56,546 nucleotides of DNA, from NCBI GenBank assembly GCA_022768285.1, contig JALEMJ010000008.1:1-56546 (forward strand). Reading direction: 5' to 3'. The notes below the pieces were generated by a model. The model was given only the letters and a program-made list of their open reading frames with translations. It searched no databases and had not been told where the DNA came from. Positions 32,781 to 42,714 of the stretch are shown in pieces; positions within the stretch are counted from its first letter, which is position 1; every line of letters starts with the position of its first letter. This DNA is from Aerococcus sp. (GTDB lineage Bacteria; Bacillota; Bacilli; Lactobacillales; Aerococcaceae). Made by a program: the position numbers and the translations under genes.

Positions 32781-33742
32781 TGTGGAAAACGGTTTTACGA
32801 AGAGTCCTATTGATGATTCCACAAATTATTATTTTAAGTGTCATCGTATTCGTCATTGCACAGATGATGCCGGGGGACCCTTTCTCTGGAAAAATTAACC
32901 CGAACACAGATCCTGCCCAGATCGAAGCCTTACGTGAGCAATTGGGATTGAACGATCCCGTTCTCGTACAGTATGGTCGCTGGGTGAAGAATGTTTTTCA
33001 AGGGGATTTCGGGCAGAGCTTTACGTATAAAGTGCCCGTCACCCAGTTAATCGGCCAACGTGTCGGGAATACGATTTGGTTATCGATTTTGACGTTGATT
33101 TTGACGTATGCGATCGCCTTACCACTCGGCATGCTCGCAGGACGCTACGATAATTCCAAATTGGATCGCGGTGTCGTGTTATACAACTACATCAGTTATG
33201 CCATTCCAACGTTCGTTCTCGCATTATTATTCGTCTGGATTTTCGGTTACAAGCTCAGCTGGTTCCCAACGCAAGGGTCGGTAGATCTTGGGATTGCGAA
33301 AGGCACTTTCCAATATGTGGCCAATCGTTTCTATCATATGATCCTACCAGCGATTACGGCCGCATTGCTCGGAACGACAGGGATCATCCAGTATTTGCGT
33401 AGTGAAGTCATTGACTCCAAGCATGAGGATTACGTTAAGACGGCGCGTTCTAAAGGGGTCCCCGTTGAAAAAGTTTATTCCAAACATATTTTCCGTAATT
33501 CGATTTTACCGGTCGCCTCATCATTCGGTTACCAGATTACGGGGTTGATTGGTGGGTCAGTATTTATTGAAAATATTTTTGCCTATCCGGGAATGGGACA
33601 GTTATTTATTCAATCGATTACTAGCCGTGACTACAGTGTCGTACTCGCAACGATGCTTCTGACAGGAATTATGGTACTGTTCGGAACGCTGATTTCTGAT
33701 ATCATATTGAGCATTGTCGACCCGAGAATTCGTATTGATTAG
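32780..33742 (+). CDS. oppB: oligopeptide ABC transporter permease, OppB type (system 1)
   Basis: A 320-residue inner membrane permease with six helices. It begins with the OppB-typical RRVLLMIPQIIILSVIVFVIAQMMPGDPF and carries the EAA loop DYVKTARSKGVPVEKVYSKHIFRN near 215-238, which contacts the ATPases, then SVFIENIFAYPGMGQLF. Overlaps oppF by one base. Confidence 0.93.
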   Translation: MWKTVLRRVLLMIPQIIILSVIVFVIAQMMPGDPFSGKINPNTDPAQIEALREQLGLNDPVLVQYGRWVKNVFQGDFGQSFTYKVPVTQLIGQRVGNTIWLSILTLILTYAIALPLGMLAGRYDNSKLDRGVVLYNYISYAIPTFVLALLFVWIFGYKLSWFPTQGSVDLGIAKGTFQYVANRFYHMILPAITAALLGTTGIIQYLRSEVIDSKHEDYVKTARSKGVPVEKVYSKHIFRNSILPVASSFGYQITGLIGGSVFIENIFAYPGMGQLFIQSITSRDYSVVLATMLLTGIMVLFGTLISDIILSIVDPRIRID

Positions 33743-33754
33743 GCGGTGAATCAC

Positions 33755-34708
33755 ATGTCAAAATTAAAACAACAACAAGAAGCCATCGATAATGCAAAGG
33801 ATATTGCTGTGACTGATGCACCGCAAGTCCCAGATAATGATGCGCCGGAACAGGCCATTGGTTGGCATGTTATCGCACGCGAGTTCATGAAAGATAAGGT
33901 AGCCCTTTTCTGTTTAATTCTATTGCTCGTGATTATTTTCGGTATCTTTATTTGGACCTTCTTCATCGATATGGATGAATTGATGACGGTCAATTTATTA
34001 GATTATTATTTACCACCGAGTGCCGAACATTGGTTAGGTACAGATTCCGGTGGCCGCGATATTCTTGGTCAATTGATTCTCGGTGCGAAAAACTCAATCT
34101 TGATTGCCATTTCGATTACATTAATTACAAGTGTGGTCGGCATCATTGTTGGATTGATTGCAGGCTACTACGGTAGTTTTGTTGATAACGTCATTATGCG
34201 TATCATCGACTTTATTATGATTCTGCCACTGGATATGATTGTTATTGTATTCGTAACCTTAATCCGCAACTACAATGTAGCGTCTTTTATTTTCATCATG
34301 TCTGCATTCAACTGGGTCGGACAGGCGCGTCTGATTCGTAGTCAGGCGCTATCCGAGAGTCGTCGCGATTACGTCAGTGCGTCGAAAACGATGGGGACGT
34401 CCGATTTTACCATCATGTGGCGTGAAATCATTCCGAACCTCAGTTCATTGATCATTGTTAATCTGACCTTGAACTTTGCTGGAAACATCGGTATCGAAAC
34501 CGGGCTCTCTTACTTGGGATTCGGATTACCGACTTCTGTGCCGAGTCTCGGGACATTAATTGGTTATGCACAATCGCCAGATATTTTAGCGAACCGCGCC
34601 TGGGTCTGGTTGCCGGCATCGCTCTTGATTCTAGTGATGATGATTTCAATTAACTATGTAGGACAAGCCTTGAAACGTTCTGCTGACGTGCGTCAGCGTC
34701 TAGGTTAG
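33755..34708 (+). CDS. oppC: oligopeptide ABC transporter permease, OppC type (system 1)
   Basis: The second permease, about 317 residues, with an N-terminal cytoplasmic stretch, six helices, HWLGTDSGGRDILGQLILGAK (the typical OppC motif) and the EAA loop DYVSASKTMGTSDFTIMWREIIPN. ATG 33755 is favoured over the in-frame GTG 33746 because AGGCGGTG stands 5-12 bp upstream. A terminator ends the four-gene operon; the receptor genes that follow have their own promoters. Confidence 0.92.
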   Translation: MSKLKQQQEAIDNAKDIAVTDAPQVPDNDAPEQAIGWHVIAREFMKDKVALFCLILLLVIIFGIFIWTFFIDMDELMTVNLLDYYLPPSAEHWLGTDSGGRDILGQLILGAKNSILIAISITLITSVVGIIVGLIAGYYGSFVDNVIMRIIDFIMILPLDMIVIVFVTLIRNYNVASFIFIMSAFNWVGQARLIRSQALSESRRDYVSASKTMGTSDFTIMWREIIPNLSSLIIVNLTLNFAGNIGIETGLSYLGFGLPTSVPSLGTLIGYAQSPDILANRAWVWLPASLLILVMMISINYVGQALKRSADVRQRLG

Positions 34709-34731
34709 ACTCCGTACAATCTATTGATTCA

Positions 34732-34764
34732 AATGCTATGGTTATTTGCCGTAGCGTTTTTTGT
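34732..34764 (+). terminator. terminator of oppDFBC
   Basis: AATGCTATGGT (34732-34742) pairs with GCCGTAGCGTT (34748-34758) with G-U pairs, followed by TTTT. Confidence 0.75.
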
Positions 34765-34820
34765 TGTAGTGCTATTGGCGTTCTTTATAGACTTTTTTTG
34801 TGAATTTTTAATGCAAATGC

Positions 34821-34850
34821 TTGCAATTAGTAAGTGCTATTCGTTATACT
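34821..34850 (+). promoter_or_regulatory. promoter of receptor gene 1
   Basis: -35 TTGCAA (34821-34826), an 18-bp spacer and -10 TATACT (34845-34850), 46 bp before the ATG. Confidence 0.65.
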
Positions 34851-34896
34851 CTAGGATGCGTTTTTATAAAATATTGTAACGAAGGGAATGAGAAGC

Positions 34897-36693
34897 ATGT
34901 TCAAGAAATGGCTAATCGGATTATTAGCGACAAGTAGTTTGGTGGTTGCAGGCTGTGCTAGTCAGGATGCTGGGGATAACTCAAATGGAACGGAGGAAAC
35001 TGCTGAAACGGGACCGTCTGTTGCGATCAATGAATCCGTTGAGCATGAAGGCGAACCGATTGAAGGCGGAACGCTTAAAGTCGCACTTGTGCATGATTCT
35101 CCATTCCAAGGGGTATTCAGTGAAGTCTTCTCAGAAGAGGGTTACGACGGTAACTTAATGGCCTATTCACATGAAGGCCTATTCCACATCGATGAGAACT
35201 ATCTCGTAACGGATGGTGGAGCCGCAAATATGTCAATCGATGAAGAAAATAAGATCGTGACCGTCAAATTGCGTGATAATCTCAAGTGGTCTGATGGGGA
35301 ACCTGTGACAGCCGATGATGTGATTTTTAGTTATGAAATTCTTGCTTCACCTGAAGCTAACAGTGAATACTTCGATATGACGGAAATGAGTAATTTAGAA
35401 GGTGTACTCGAATATCGTAACGGCGAAGCGGATCATATCTCAGGACTCGAAAAAGTTGACGATCAAACGGTTAACTATCATATGAAAGAAATCAATATGG
35501 ATATTAAGTATGGTGGCGGCGGTTTATGGAGCGAGGTGCTGCCGAAACATTACCTAGAAGATATCCCGGTTGATGAATTATCCGCGAGTCCGCAAATTCG
35601 TCAAAAGCCAGTCAGCTTTGGGCCGTTCCGTGTCAAGGAAGTTGTTGAAGGGGAATCGATTGAGTACGAAGCCAATGAGTATTACTACCGCGGACGACCA
35701 AAATTGGATAAAATCCAACTAACGCGTGTTCCAAGTACTAACATTGTTTCAGCATTGCAGAATCACCAGTTTGATATGGTAAGTGCGATGCCGAGAGATA
35801 GTTACGACCAATACAAGGATATCCCAGGTTACGATTATCTCACAGCGCCGGCCTTGCAGTATGGATTTATGGGATTCAAACTCGGTAAGTGGAATGCTGA
35901 CAAGGGGGAGGTTGAACCTGATCCAAATGCGAAGATGGCGAATCCAAAATTGCGGCAGGCGATGGGATACGCGCTAGATAACGATGCAATCGGTCAGCGC
36001 TTCAATCATGGATTAACATGGAATGCGAATTCCGTCATCGTTCCTGGATTCGAAGACTTGCATGATAAAGAACAGCCAGGCTTTTACTATGATCCAGAAA
36101 AGGCGAAACAACTACTAGACGAAGCAGGTTATGAAGATGTTGATGGTGATGGACTGAGAGAAACACCTGAAGGCGAAAAATTGCAGATTAATATTGCGAT
36201 GGGTGGCGGCAAACCGACGAGTGAACCGACTGCGCAGTATTACATACAGGCGTGGAAAGAGGTAGGTTTAGATACACAGTTAACGAACGGCCGTTTATTA
36301 GACTTCCAGGATCTGATTCAACGTATCGATAGTGACGACGAAAGTGTTGACGTGTTTATTCTATCGTGGGCATTGGGTAATAATCCGAAGCCACAATCGT
36401 TCTCTCGTACCACACAGCAGAACACGCCACGTTACGCAACTGAGGAGAGTGATCAGCTGTTAGAAGCGATCAGTAGTCAGGAAGCCTACGAAAACGATGA
36501 CTATCGTCGTGAACAGTATAAGAAATTCCAGCAATATATGGTAGACGATCCAGCAGTGATTCCATTGAATTACTTGATGTATGTGACGCCTGTGAACAAG
36601 AGTGTGAAAGCTTATAACTCTTCCAGTGCGGATACCGAACGCACGAACTGGGCGGATGTACAATTGGTATCTGAAGAACCATTGTCAGAGTAA
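34897..36693 (+). CDS. oppA: oligopeptide-binding lipoprotein, receptor 1 (SBP family 5)
   Basis: A 598-residue surface lipoprotein that captures peptides and hands them to the OppBC channel. The signal peptide ends in lipobox VVAGC, so Cys 21 is lipidated. The mature part has family motifs: TVKLRDNLKWSDGEPVTADDVIFSYE, the KPVSFGPFRVKEVVEG stretch, GFYYDPEKAKQLLDEAGY and a C-terminal TERTNWADVQL. ATG 34897 is preferred to ATG 34888, which has its ribosome site only one base away. It is the first of three paralogues (34897, 36897, 38881). Confidence 0.93.
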   Translation: MFKKWLIGLLATSSLVVAGCASQDAGDNSNGTEETAETGPSVAINESVEHEGEPIEGGTLKVALVHDSPFQGVFSEVFSEEGYDGNLMAYSHEGLFHIDENYLVTDGGAANMSIDEENKIVTVKLRDNLKWSDGEPVTADDVIFSYEILASPEANSEYFDMTEMSNLEGVLEYRNGEADHISGLEKVDDQTVNYHMKEINMDIKYGGGGLWSEVLPKHYLEDIPVDELSASPQIRQKPVSFGPFRVKEVVEGESIEYEANEYYYRGRPKLDKIQLTRVPSTNIVSALQNHQFDMVSAMPRDSYDQYKDIPGYDYLTAPALQYGFMGFKLGKWNADKGEVEPDPNAKMANPKLRQAMGYALDNDAIGQRFNHGLTWNANSVIVPGFEDLHDKEQPGFYYDPEKAKQLLDEAGYEDVDGDGLRETPEGEKLQINIAMGGGKPTSEPTAQYYIQAWKEVGLDTQLTNGRLLDFQDLIQRIDSDDESVDVFILSWALGNNPKPQSFSRTTQQNTPRYATEESDQLLEAISSQEAYENDDYRREQYKKFQQYMVDDPAVIPLNYLMYVTPVNKSVKAYNSSSADTERTNWADVQLVSEEPLSE

Positions 36694-36727
36694 GAATAAG
36701 CATCATTATCGAATAACAAGACATTAT

Positions 36728-36763
36728 ACCGGTAAGGCCAACGTGTGCCTTTACCGGTTTTTT
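36728..36763 (+). terminator. terminator after receptor gene 1
   Basis: ACCGGTAAGGC (36728-36738) pairs with GCCTTTACCGGT (36747-36758), followed by a T run. Confidence 0.9.
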
Positions 36764-36788
36764 GGTGTGTATAAAGCTCCTTGAGATA

Positions 36789-36803
36789 AATATTCAGAAA
36801 ATA
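36789..36803 (+). promoter_or_regulatory. CodY-box-like site upstream of receptor pseudogene 2
   Basis: AATATTCAGAAAATA matches the CodY consensus AATTTTCWGAAAATT at 13 of 15 positions. A second copy, AATTGTCAGAAAAAA at 36842-36856, matches 12 of 15. Confidence 0.6.
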
Positions 36804-36896
36804 TTAAATTTATATAAATAATAAAAGCATGTTATTATCTAAATTGTCAGAAAAAATTGAATGATTAAATTATTGCAAAAGAAGGGGAAGTTGTCT

Positions 36897-38691
36897 ATGA
36901 AGTTCAAGAAATGGATGATTGGGCTAGCGACCTTGAGTGCGCTAGCCATTGCTGGATGCGGTAATGGCCAAAGCGATGCCGATGCGAGTAATCAAGCTTC
37001 AGCAGAAGGTCCAGCAGTCGAAATTATGGAAGAAGTACAAAATGAAGGCGAAGCGATTGATGGCGGTACATTGAAGATCGCGTTAGTCACCGATGCACCT
37101 TTCCAGGGTATTTTTAGTTTCTCATTATCATCGGATGCTTACGATACACGATTGATGCAATTCTCTCACGAATAATTATTCAAGACCGATGAAAATTTCC
37201 AGCTCACCGATCAAGGACCTGCAAGGGTTGAGATTAATGAAGAAAATAAAACGGCAACCTTGACCTTGCGTGATAACTTGAAATGGTCACATTGCGAACC
37301 GGTAACAGCAGATGATGTGATTTTCGGTTATGAAGTGTACGCCTCACCGGATTCGCAGAGTTTACATTTTGACCTTGAAGAAAATGGTAATGTTGAATGT
37401 GTCGAAGAATTCCACAATGGTGAAGCCGATCATATCCCTGGTATCGAAAAAGTCGATGATCATACGGTAAAATATCATTTGAAGGAAATTATACCAGATC
37501 TGAAATACGGTGGCGGCGGATTACATCATGAAGCATTGCCGAAACATGATTTGGAAGATATTCCAGTGGAAGAATTGTCATCAAGTCCACAATTACGTCA
37601 ACATCCAATCGGCTTCGGTGCCTTCCGCGTGACGCAAATTGTAGATGGTGAGTCCGTAGAATATGAGGCGAATGAGTATTACTACGACGGTAAACCGAAG
37701 ATTGATAAAATTCAACTGACTCGTATACCGTCTGCGAATATCGCTTCAGCGCTGAAGAACCAACAGTATGATGTTGTTTTAGGGATGCCGAACAGCAGCT
37801 ATGAAGACTACAAAGATGCAGCAGGCTACGACTTCTTAACCGTTCCAGTAATGGCATACTCCTTCATGGACTTCAAGTTAGGTAAATGGAACGATGAAAA
37901 ACGAGTCGTTGAACCGGACCCAAATGCAAAAATGGCCGATCCAAAATTGCGTCAAGCCATGGGTTACGCTGTTGATAATGATGCGGTCGGTGAACGTTTC
38001 TACCACGGTTTAAGTTGGAATGCAAATTCAATTGTCGTTCCAGGATTCGAAGACTTGCACGATGACCAACAAAAAGGGTTTCTACTATGATCCTGAAAAA
38101 GCTAAACAATTACTAGAAGAGGCTAGCTATAAGGATACAGATGGTGACGGCTTAGGTGAGGATCCAGATGGTAAGAAATTAACTATTAACTTCGCAATCT
38201 CTTCCGGTGGTGAAGTTGATGAACCACTCTCCCAGTACTTCCTTCAGTCATGGAAAGATGTCGGACTTGACGTGAAACTAACGGATGGACGCTTGCTTGA
38301 ATTCCAAAACTTAGTAGATAGAGTAACAAGTGATGATGATGGCGTGGATATCTTCGCGATGGGGTGGTCAGTCGGAGCCAATCCGAAACCAGAAAACTTC
38401 TCGCGGAAGAGTCAGATGAACTTGGCCCGCTATGCAACAAAAGAGAGTGATGAGATTCTTAAAGCCATCAGTAGTAAACAGGCATTCGAAGATGATAATT
38501 ATCTCAAGGAACAGTTCAAGAAGTGGCAACAATATACGGTGGATGATCCTTCAGAAATCCCGTTACGTTACTCAGTTCAAGTAACGTCAGTAAATAAGCG
38601 GATCAAAGCATTTAATGCGTCGAATGACAGCACCGTCACTACTGAGTGGTCGGATGTTGAACTCACTGCCGATAATCCGGTAGCAGAATAG
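36897..38691 (+). pseudogene. oligopeptide-binding lipoprotein, receptor 2 (disrupted)
   Basis: A close paralogue of receptors 1 and 3 with an intact lipoprotein signal (AIAGC) and about 598 codons of homology, but two lesions. An in-frame TAA at 37173-37175 replaces the Gly codon that follows SHE in receptor 1. A +1 frameshift in the run AAAAAGGG near 38071-38078 moves the reading frame just before GFYYDPEKAK; the C-terminal part continues to a proper stop at 38691. The usual SDGEPVTADD reads SHCEPVTADD, which fits relaxed selection. Both CodY-like sites and a terminator are still present. Sequencing error could explain the homopolymer lesion but not the TAA. Confidence 0.92.
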
Positions 38692-38709
38692 TAAAAATAT
38701 TAATGAATG

Positions 38710-38741
38710 AAGCACTGCTGTTATCATGGTAGTGCTTTTTT
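38710..38741 (+). terminator. terminator after receptor pseudogene 2
   Basis: AAGCACT (38710-38716) pairs with AGTGCTT (38731-38737), followed by TTTT. Confidence 0.8.
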
Positions 38742-38773
38742 GTATTGGAAAACGATTAATGATGAAAGGTTAA

Positions 38774-38788
38774 AACTATCAGAAAAAT
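38774..38788 (+). promoter_or_regulatory. CodY-box-like site upstream of receptor gene 3
   Basis: AACTATCAGAAAAAT matches the CodY consensus at 12 of 15 positions, about 95 bp before the receptor 3 start. Confidence 0.45.
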
Positions 38789-38880
38789 AATAAACATTTA
38801 CACAATTTTTGTTAAATTGTGGTAAAATTTTAAACAATTAAACATTATATGTCACGTATAAGTAGAGAGGAAGAAAGGTT

Positions 38881-40698
38881 ATGAAGGGAAAGAAATGGCT
38901 ACTTGGACTGGCAACCATTAGTGCCCTAGCGCTGGCTGCCTGTGGAAACGGTGGTAGTGACAATGGCTTTGCTGATAACGGAAACGGTGGTCAACAAGCT
39001 GAGAAAGTTAGTGGTCCAGCAATTGATGAACATCCAGAAGTTACTAATGATGGCGAACCAATTAAAGGCGGAACATTGAAAGTCGCATTGGTTGCAGATT
39101 CACCATTCCAAGGCTTATTGAGTCCAGCCTTTGAAGGCGATAATATTGATGATCAGATTGTTAGTTTCGAAACAGAGCCGTTGTTTTACACAGATAATGA
39201 ATACAAAGTAACGGATGAAGGGGCTGCTACCCAAGAAATTGATGAAGAGAATAAAACAGTAACGTACAAGCTGCGCGATAACTTGAAATGGTCAGATGGT
39301 GAACCGGTAACTGCAGATGATGTCATCTTCGCTCACGAAGTTGTAGCTTCACCAGACTATACCGGTCTTCGCTATGATTCCGAGAAAATGGGCAACATCC
39401 AAGGTGTTAAAGAATATCACGACGGTAAAGCCGACCACATCTCGGGTATTGAAAAGATAGATGACAAAACATTAGCGTTTCATTTAAATAATATGAATGT
39501 TGATTTGGAATACGGTTTTGGTGGACCATTCTCATACGCATTGCCAAAGCATCAATTAAAAGATATTCCGGTCAAGGATATGGAATCAAGTCCAGAAATA
39601 CGGCAACATCCAATTGGCTTTGGACCATTTGAGATTACTCAGGTTGTCGATGGCGAATCAGTTGAATATAAAGCCAATGAGTATTATTACGGTGGACGCC
39701 CAAAAATCGATAAAATTGAATTAACGCGTGTACCATCGTCAGGAATTTTGGCAGCTGTTCAAAATCATCAGTATGATCTCGTCTTCAATATGCCATCGAA
39801 TAGTTTTGATCAGTGGAAAGAGTTGCCGGGTTATCAATACGCGACTAAACCTGGACACAGCTATTCATATATGGGATTCAAGCTCGGTAAGTGGGATAAA
39901 GAAAAAGGCGAGAATGTTCCCGATCCTAACATGAAGATGTCAGATCCGAAATTGCGCCAAGCTATGGGATATGCATTAGATAACGATACCGTTGGCACAA
40001 GGTTCTATCAAGGATTGAGCTGGAACGCAAACTCACGGATTGTGCCAGACTTTAATGGCATTTGGGATCCAGAACAGGAAGGCTTCTACTATGATCCTGA
40101 AAAATCCAAGAAGATTCTCGATGATGCAGGCTATAAGGATACTGATAATGATAGTTTCCGTGAAACGCCTGAAGGTAAACAGTTGGTTATCAACATGGCA
40201 CTACCAGATAGCGGTGAAACGGCAGAACCGCTTGCGCAGTACTACAAACAAGCATTTGAACAGATTGGTTTGAATGCGCAACTTTTAGATGGCCGGCTGC
40301 AGGAAGGTAATAACTTCTATGATCGTATTCAAAAAGATGATCCGGAGATTGACGTGTACTTCGCAGCTTGGGGAACAGCTTCTAACCCACGTCCAGATGG
40401 TTTAGCAGGACGGCACTCCTTCATGAATTATACGCGCTTTGCATCAGAAGAAAATGATAGATTATTGGATGCTATGGCGGATGAGAAATCGCTCGAAGAT
40501 GAAAATTACTACAAGCAACAATTTAAGGACTGGCAACAATATATTGTGGATGAACCAACAGAAATTCCACTGCGCTTCTCACTTGAGGTGACACCGGTGA
40601 ACAATCGTGTGAAGAAATACAGTCCATCGCCAGACGATACACAGCGAACACACTGGAATGAATTAGAATTAACAGCCGATGCACCAAAAGCTGAATAA
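38881..40698 (+). CDS. oppA: oligopeptide-binding lipoprotein, receptor 3 (SBP family 5)
   Basis: A 605-residue lipoprotein with lipobox ALAAC after a 20-residue signal peptide, paralogous to receptors 1 and 2: TYKLRDNLKWSDGEPVTADDVIF, QHPIGFGPFEITQVVDGE, NEYYYGGRPKIDKIELTRVPS and GFYYDPEKSKKILDDAGY. The mature N-terminus has a Gly/Asn-rich linker. It is intact and has its own ribosome site (AGAGAGGAAGAAAGG) and terminator, so it may cover peptides that receptor 1 does not. Confidence 0.93.
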   Translation: MKGKKWLLGLATISALALAACGNGGSDNGFADNGNGGQQAEKVSGPAIDEHPEVTNDGEPIKGGTLKVALVADSPFQGLLSPAFEGDNIDDQIVSFETEPLFYTDNEYKVTDEGAATQEIDEENKTVTYKLRDNLKWSDGEPVTADDVIFAHEVVASPDYTGLRYDSEKMGNIQGVKEYHDGKADHISGIEKIDDKTLAFHLNNMNVDLEYGFGGPFSYALPKHQLKDIPVKDMESSPEIRQHPIGFGPFEITQVVDGESVEYKANEYYYGGRPKIDKIELTRVPSSGILAAVQNHQYDLVFNMPSNSFDQWKELPGYQYATKPGHSYSYMGFKLGKWDKEKGENVPDPNMKMSDPKLRQAMGYALDNDTVGTRFYQGLSWNANSRIVPDFNGIWDPEQEGFYYDPEKSKKILDDAGYKDTDNDSFRETPEGKQLVINMALPDSGETAEPLAQYYKQAFEQIGLNAQLLDGRLQEGNNFYDRIQKDDPEIDVYFAAWGTASNPRPDGLAGRHSFMNYTRFASEENDRLLDAMADEKSLEDENYYKQQFKDWQQYIVDEPTEIPLRFSLEVTPVNNRVKKYSPSPDDTQRTHWNELELTADAPKAE

Positions 40699-40721
40699 GC
40701 TGGTAATAGTTGGTAAGTAAT

Positions 40722-40759
40722 AAAAGGTGAGAGTCAAGATAGACTTTCACCTTTTTCTT
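40722..40759 (+). terminator. terminator after receptor gene 3
   Basis: AAAAGGTGAGAGTC (40722-40735) pairs with GACTTTCACCTTTT (40742-40755) with one G-U pair, then T run. Confidence 0.9.
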
Positions 40760-40817
40760 TTAGGCTCTGATGTATAATTCTGACACATGAATTTCGAACA
40801 AATATCCTTTTTAAGGA

Positions 40818-40832
40818 AAATTTCAAAAAATT
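40818..40832 (+). promoter_or_regulatory. CodY-box-like site upstream of receptor gene 4
   Basis: AAATTTCAAAAAATT matches the CodY consensus at 13 of 15 positions, 23 bp upstream of the -35 of the receptor 4 promoter. Confidence 0.5.
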
Positions 40833-40854
40833 GTCAATAAATCTAACAATTCCC

Positions 40855-40883
40855 TTGCTTATCTTAAAAGAGTTCAGTATAAT
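40855..40883 (+). promoter_or_regulatory. promoter of receptor gene 4
   Basis: -35 TTGCTT (40855-40860), a 17-bp spacer and a perfect -10 TATAAT (40878-40883), 33 bp before the ATG. Confidence 0.75.
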
Positions 40884-40915
40884 CTATTCAATTCAAAATA
40901 TTAGGAGGGATTAGG

Positions 40916-42574
40916 ATGAAGGGATTGAAGCGTGGATTACTGCTCGGCATCGCTGCCGTAGCTTTAGCCGCATGTGGCTCACAATCGAACAGTAATAATG
41001 GTGGGGGCGCCTCAGATACGGAGGGAAAACAAGTCCTAAAGTGGAGTGAGAGTTCAGAATTACCAACGATGGATACCTCACTTACCGAAGATTCCGTGAG
41101 TTCAAGCATTTTAGTTAATACTTCCGAAGGGCTATATCGTAAAACGTTGAAACAGGGTGAGTACGAACCGGCAATTGCGACTGGAGATCCGGAAATCAGT
41201 GACGATGGCAAGGTCTATACGTTCAAGTTGCGTGAAGATGCGAAATGGTCGAATGGCGATCCAGTAACTGCCAAGGATTTTGTCTACGCATGGCAACGTT
41301 TTGTGGATCCGAAGACCGGGGCGTCGATGAACTTCTTAATGACGGATCTTGTCAAGAATGCGAATGAAATCATGGCGGGCGAATTACCAAAAGAAGAACT
41401 CGGTGTCAAAGCAATCGATGATCACACACTGGAGGTTACATTTGAGAATGCTTTCCCGTATTGGAAAGAGTTATTTGCGATGACGTCATTCGCACCATTG
41501 AATCAAAAATTCGTTGAGGAAAAAGGCGATAAGTATGGGACGACATCCGATAATACGCTGTACAATGGTCCATTCATCCTCGATGACTGGGATGGTACCG
41601 GATTAGAGTGGAAATTGGTCAAGAACGACAAGTACTGGGATAAAGATACAGTGAAACTTGATGAAGTGGATTACAATGTCGTGAAAGAAACGAACACGAT
41701 CATGAACTTGTTCCAATCGGGTGAAGTGGATTATGCACCGATCAGTGGCGAATATGTCCAACAGGTTGAGGGCGATCCACAGTTGCACACGCTACCACAA
41801 GCATCAGTATTCCACCTCAATATGAACTATGAACGTGATGGGAAGGCAACACCATTAGCGAATGCACACATTCGTAAAGCAATTAATGCTGCAATTGACC
41901 GTGAAAGTATGGTGAAGGATGTCCTGAAGACAGCTTCTATTCCTGCGAATTACTTCGTACCGAAAGATATGACAAAGGATGAGAAGACAGGTAAAGACTT
42001 CCGTGAGATTAATGGTGAGAACATGGTGAAATTCGATCCGAAACTCGCACAGGAAGAATTTAAGAAGGGACTGGCAGAACTCGGTCAGGATAGCATTCAG
42101 TTAGAATTATTAGGATACGACACGGATGCAGCGAAGAGTTCATTGGAATTCCTCCAAGGACAGCTACAACAGAACTTGCCAGGATTATCGATTCAAATTA
42201 CATCGGTACCGTTCAAGAATGGCTTAACGAAACAGAATAACGGTGATTATGACTTAGCACTTCGCGGCTGGGGTGCCGATTTTGCGGATCCGGTAAACTT
42301 CATGAGCATTTATCAGGAGGGTAACCCGCAGAACAACGGGAAGTACGAGAGCCAGAAATTTAATGATCTGATCAAACAAGCACAGCAAGAAACGGATGCT
42401 TCAAAACGTTTGGATATCTTAGCGGAAGCAGAAAAGACATTGGTTGAAGAAGATTCAGCTGTGGCTCCGCTCTACCAGGCGACAGCGACATACTTACTGA
42501 GCGACCGCGTCGAAAACGTCGGACTCTACCCAGTCGGTGATAAAGTCCAATTCAAGTGGGCGTCTGTAAAATAA
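40916..42574 (+). CDS. oppA: oligopeptide-binding lipoprotein, receptor 4 (OppA type)
   Basis: A 552-residue peptide-binding lipoprotein with lipobox ALAAC. It belongs to a different branch of SBP family 5 from receptors 1-3, with TFKLREDAKWSNGDPVTAKDFVYAWQRFVDP, EVDYAPISGEYVQQVEGDP and YDLALRGWGADFADPVNFM, the E. coli OppA/MppA-like pattern. It is a close paralogue of receptor 5 at 43507, with long identical stretches. Promoter, CodY-like site and terminator are its own. It probably serves Opp system 2. Confidence 0.93.
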   Translation: MKGLKRGLLLGIAAVALAACGSQSNSNNGGGASDTEGKQVLKWSESSELPTMDTSLTEDSVSSSILVNTSEGLYRKTLKQGEYEPAIATGDPEISDDGKVYTFKLREDAKWSNGDPVTAKDFVYAWQRFVDPKTGASMNFLMTDLVKNANEIMAGELPKEELGVKAIDDHTLEVTFENAFPYWKELFAMTSFAPLNQKFVEEKGDKYGTTSDNTLYNGPFILDDWDGTGLEWKLVKNDKYWDKDTVKLDEVDYNVVKETNTIMNLFQSGEVDYAPISGEYVQQVEGDPQLHTLPQASVFHLNMNYERDGKATPLANAHIRKAINAAIDRESMVKDVLKTASIPANYFVPKDMTKDEKTGKDFREINGENMVKFDPKLAQEEFKKGLAELGQDSIQLELLGYDTDAAKSSLEFLQGQLQQNLPGLSIQITSVPFKNGLTKQNNGDYDLALRGWGADFADPVNFMSIYQEGNPQNNGKYESQKFNDLIKQAQQETDASKRLDILAEAEKTLVEEDSAVAPLYQATATYLLSDRVENVGLYPVGDKVQFKWASVK

Positions 42575-42597
42575 CATTACAAACTTACTACATCATC

Positions 42598-42630
42598 AAA
42601 TCTGAGGGCAATGGTTGTCCTCGGATTTTT
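42598..42630 (+). terminator. terminator after receptor gene 4
   Basis: AAATCTGAGGGCAA (42598-42611) pairs with TTGTCCTCGGATTT (42615-42628) with G-U pairs, then T. Confidence 0.88.
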
Positions 42631-42714
42631 TGCGCTTTTCAATCTATGACGTACGCTTTCAATTTTTGGTAAAATAGGGGTAATGTCACTTCAAAACAGT
42701 AAAGGAGCATAACA

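Noticed and set aside
37260-38090. The fragments of receptor 2 read as two or three separate genes
   Set aside because: All parts align in order with receptors 1 and 3, and the breaks are a stop codon and a one-base shift, so one pseudogene explains them.
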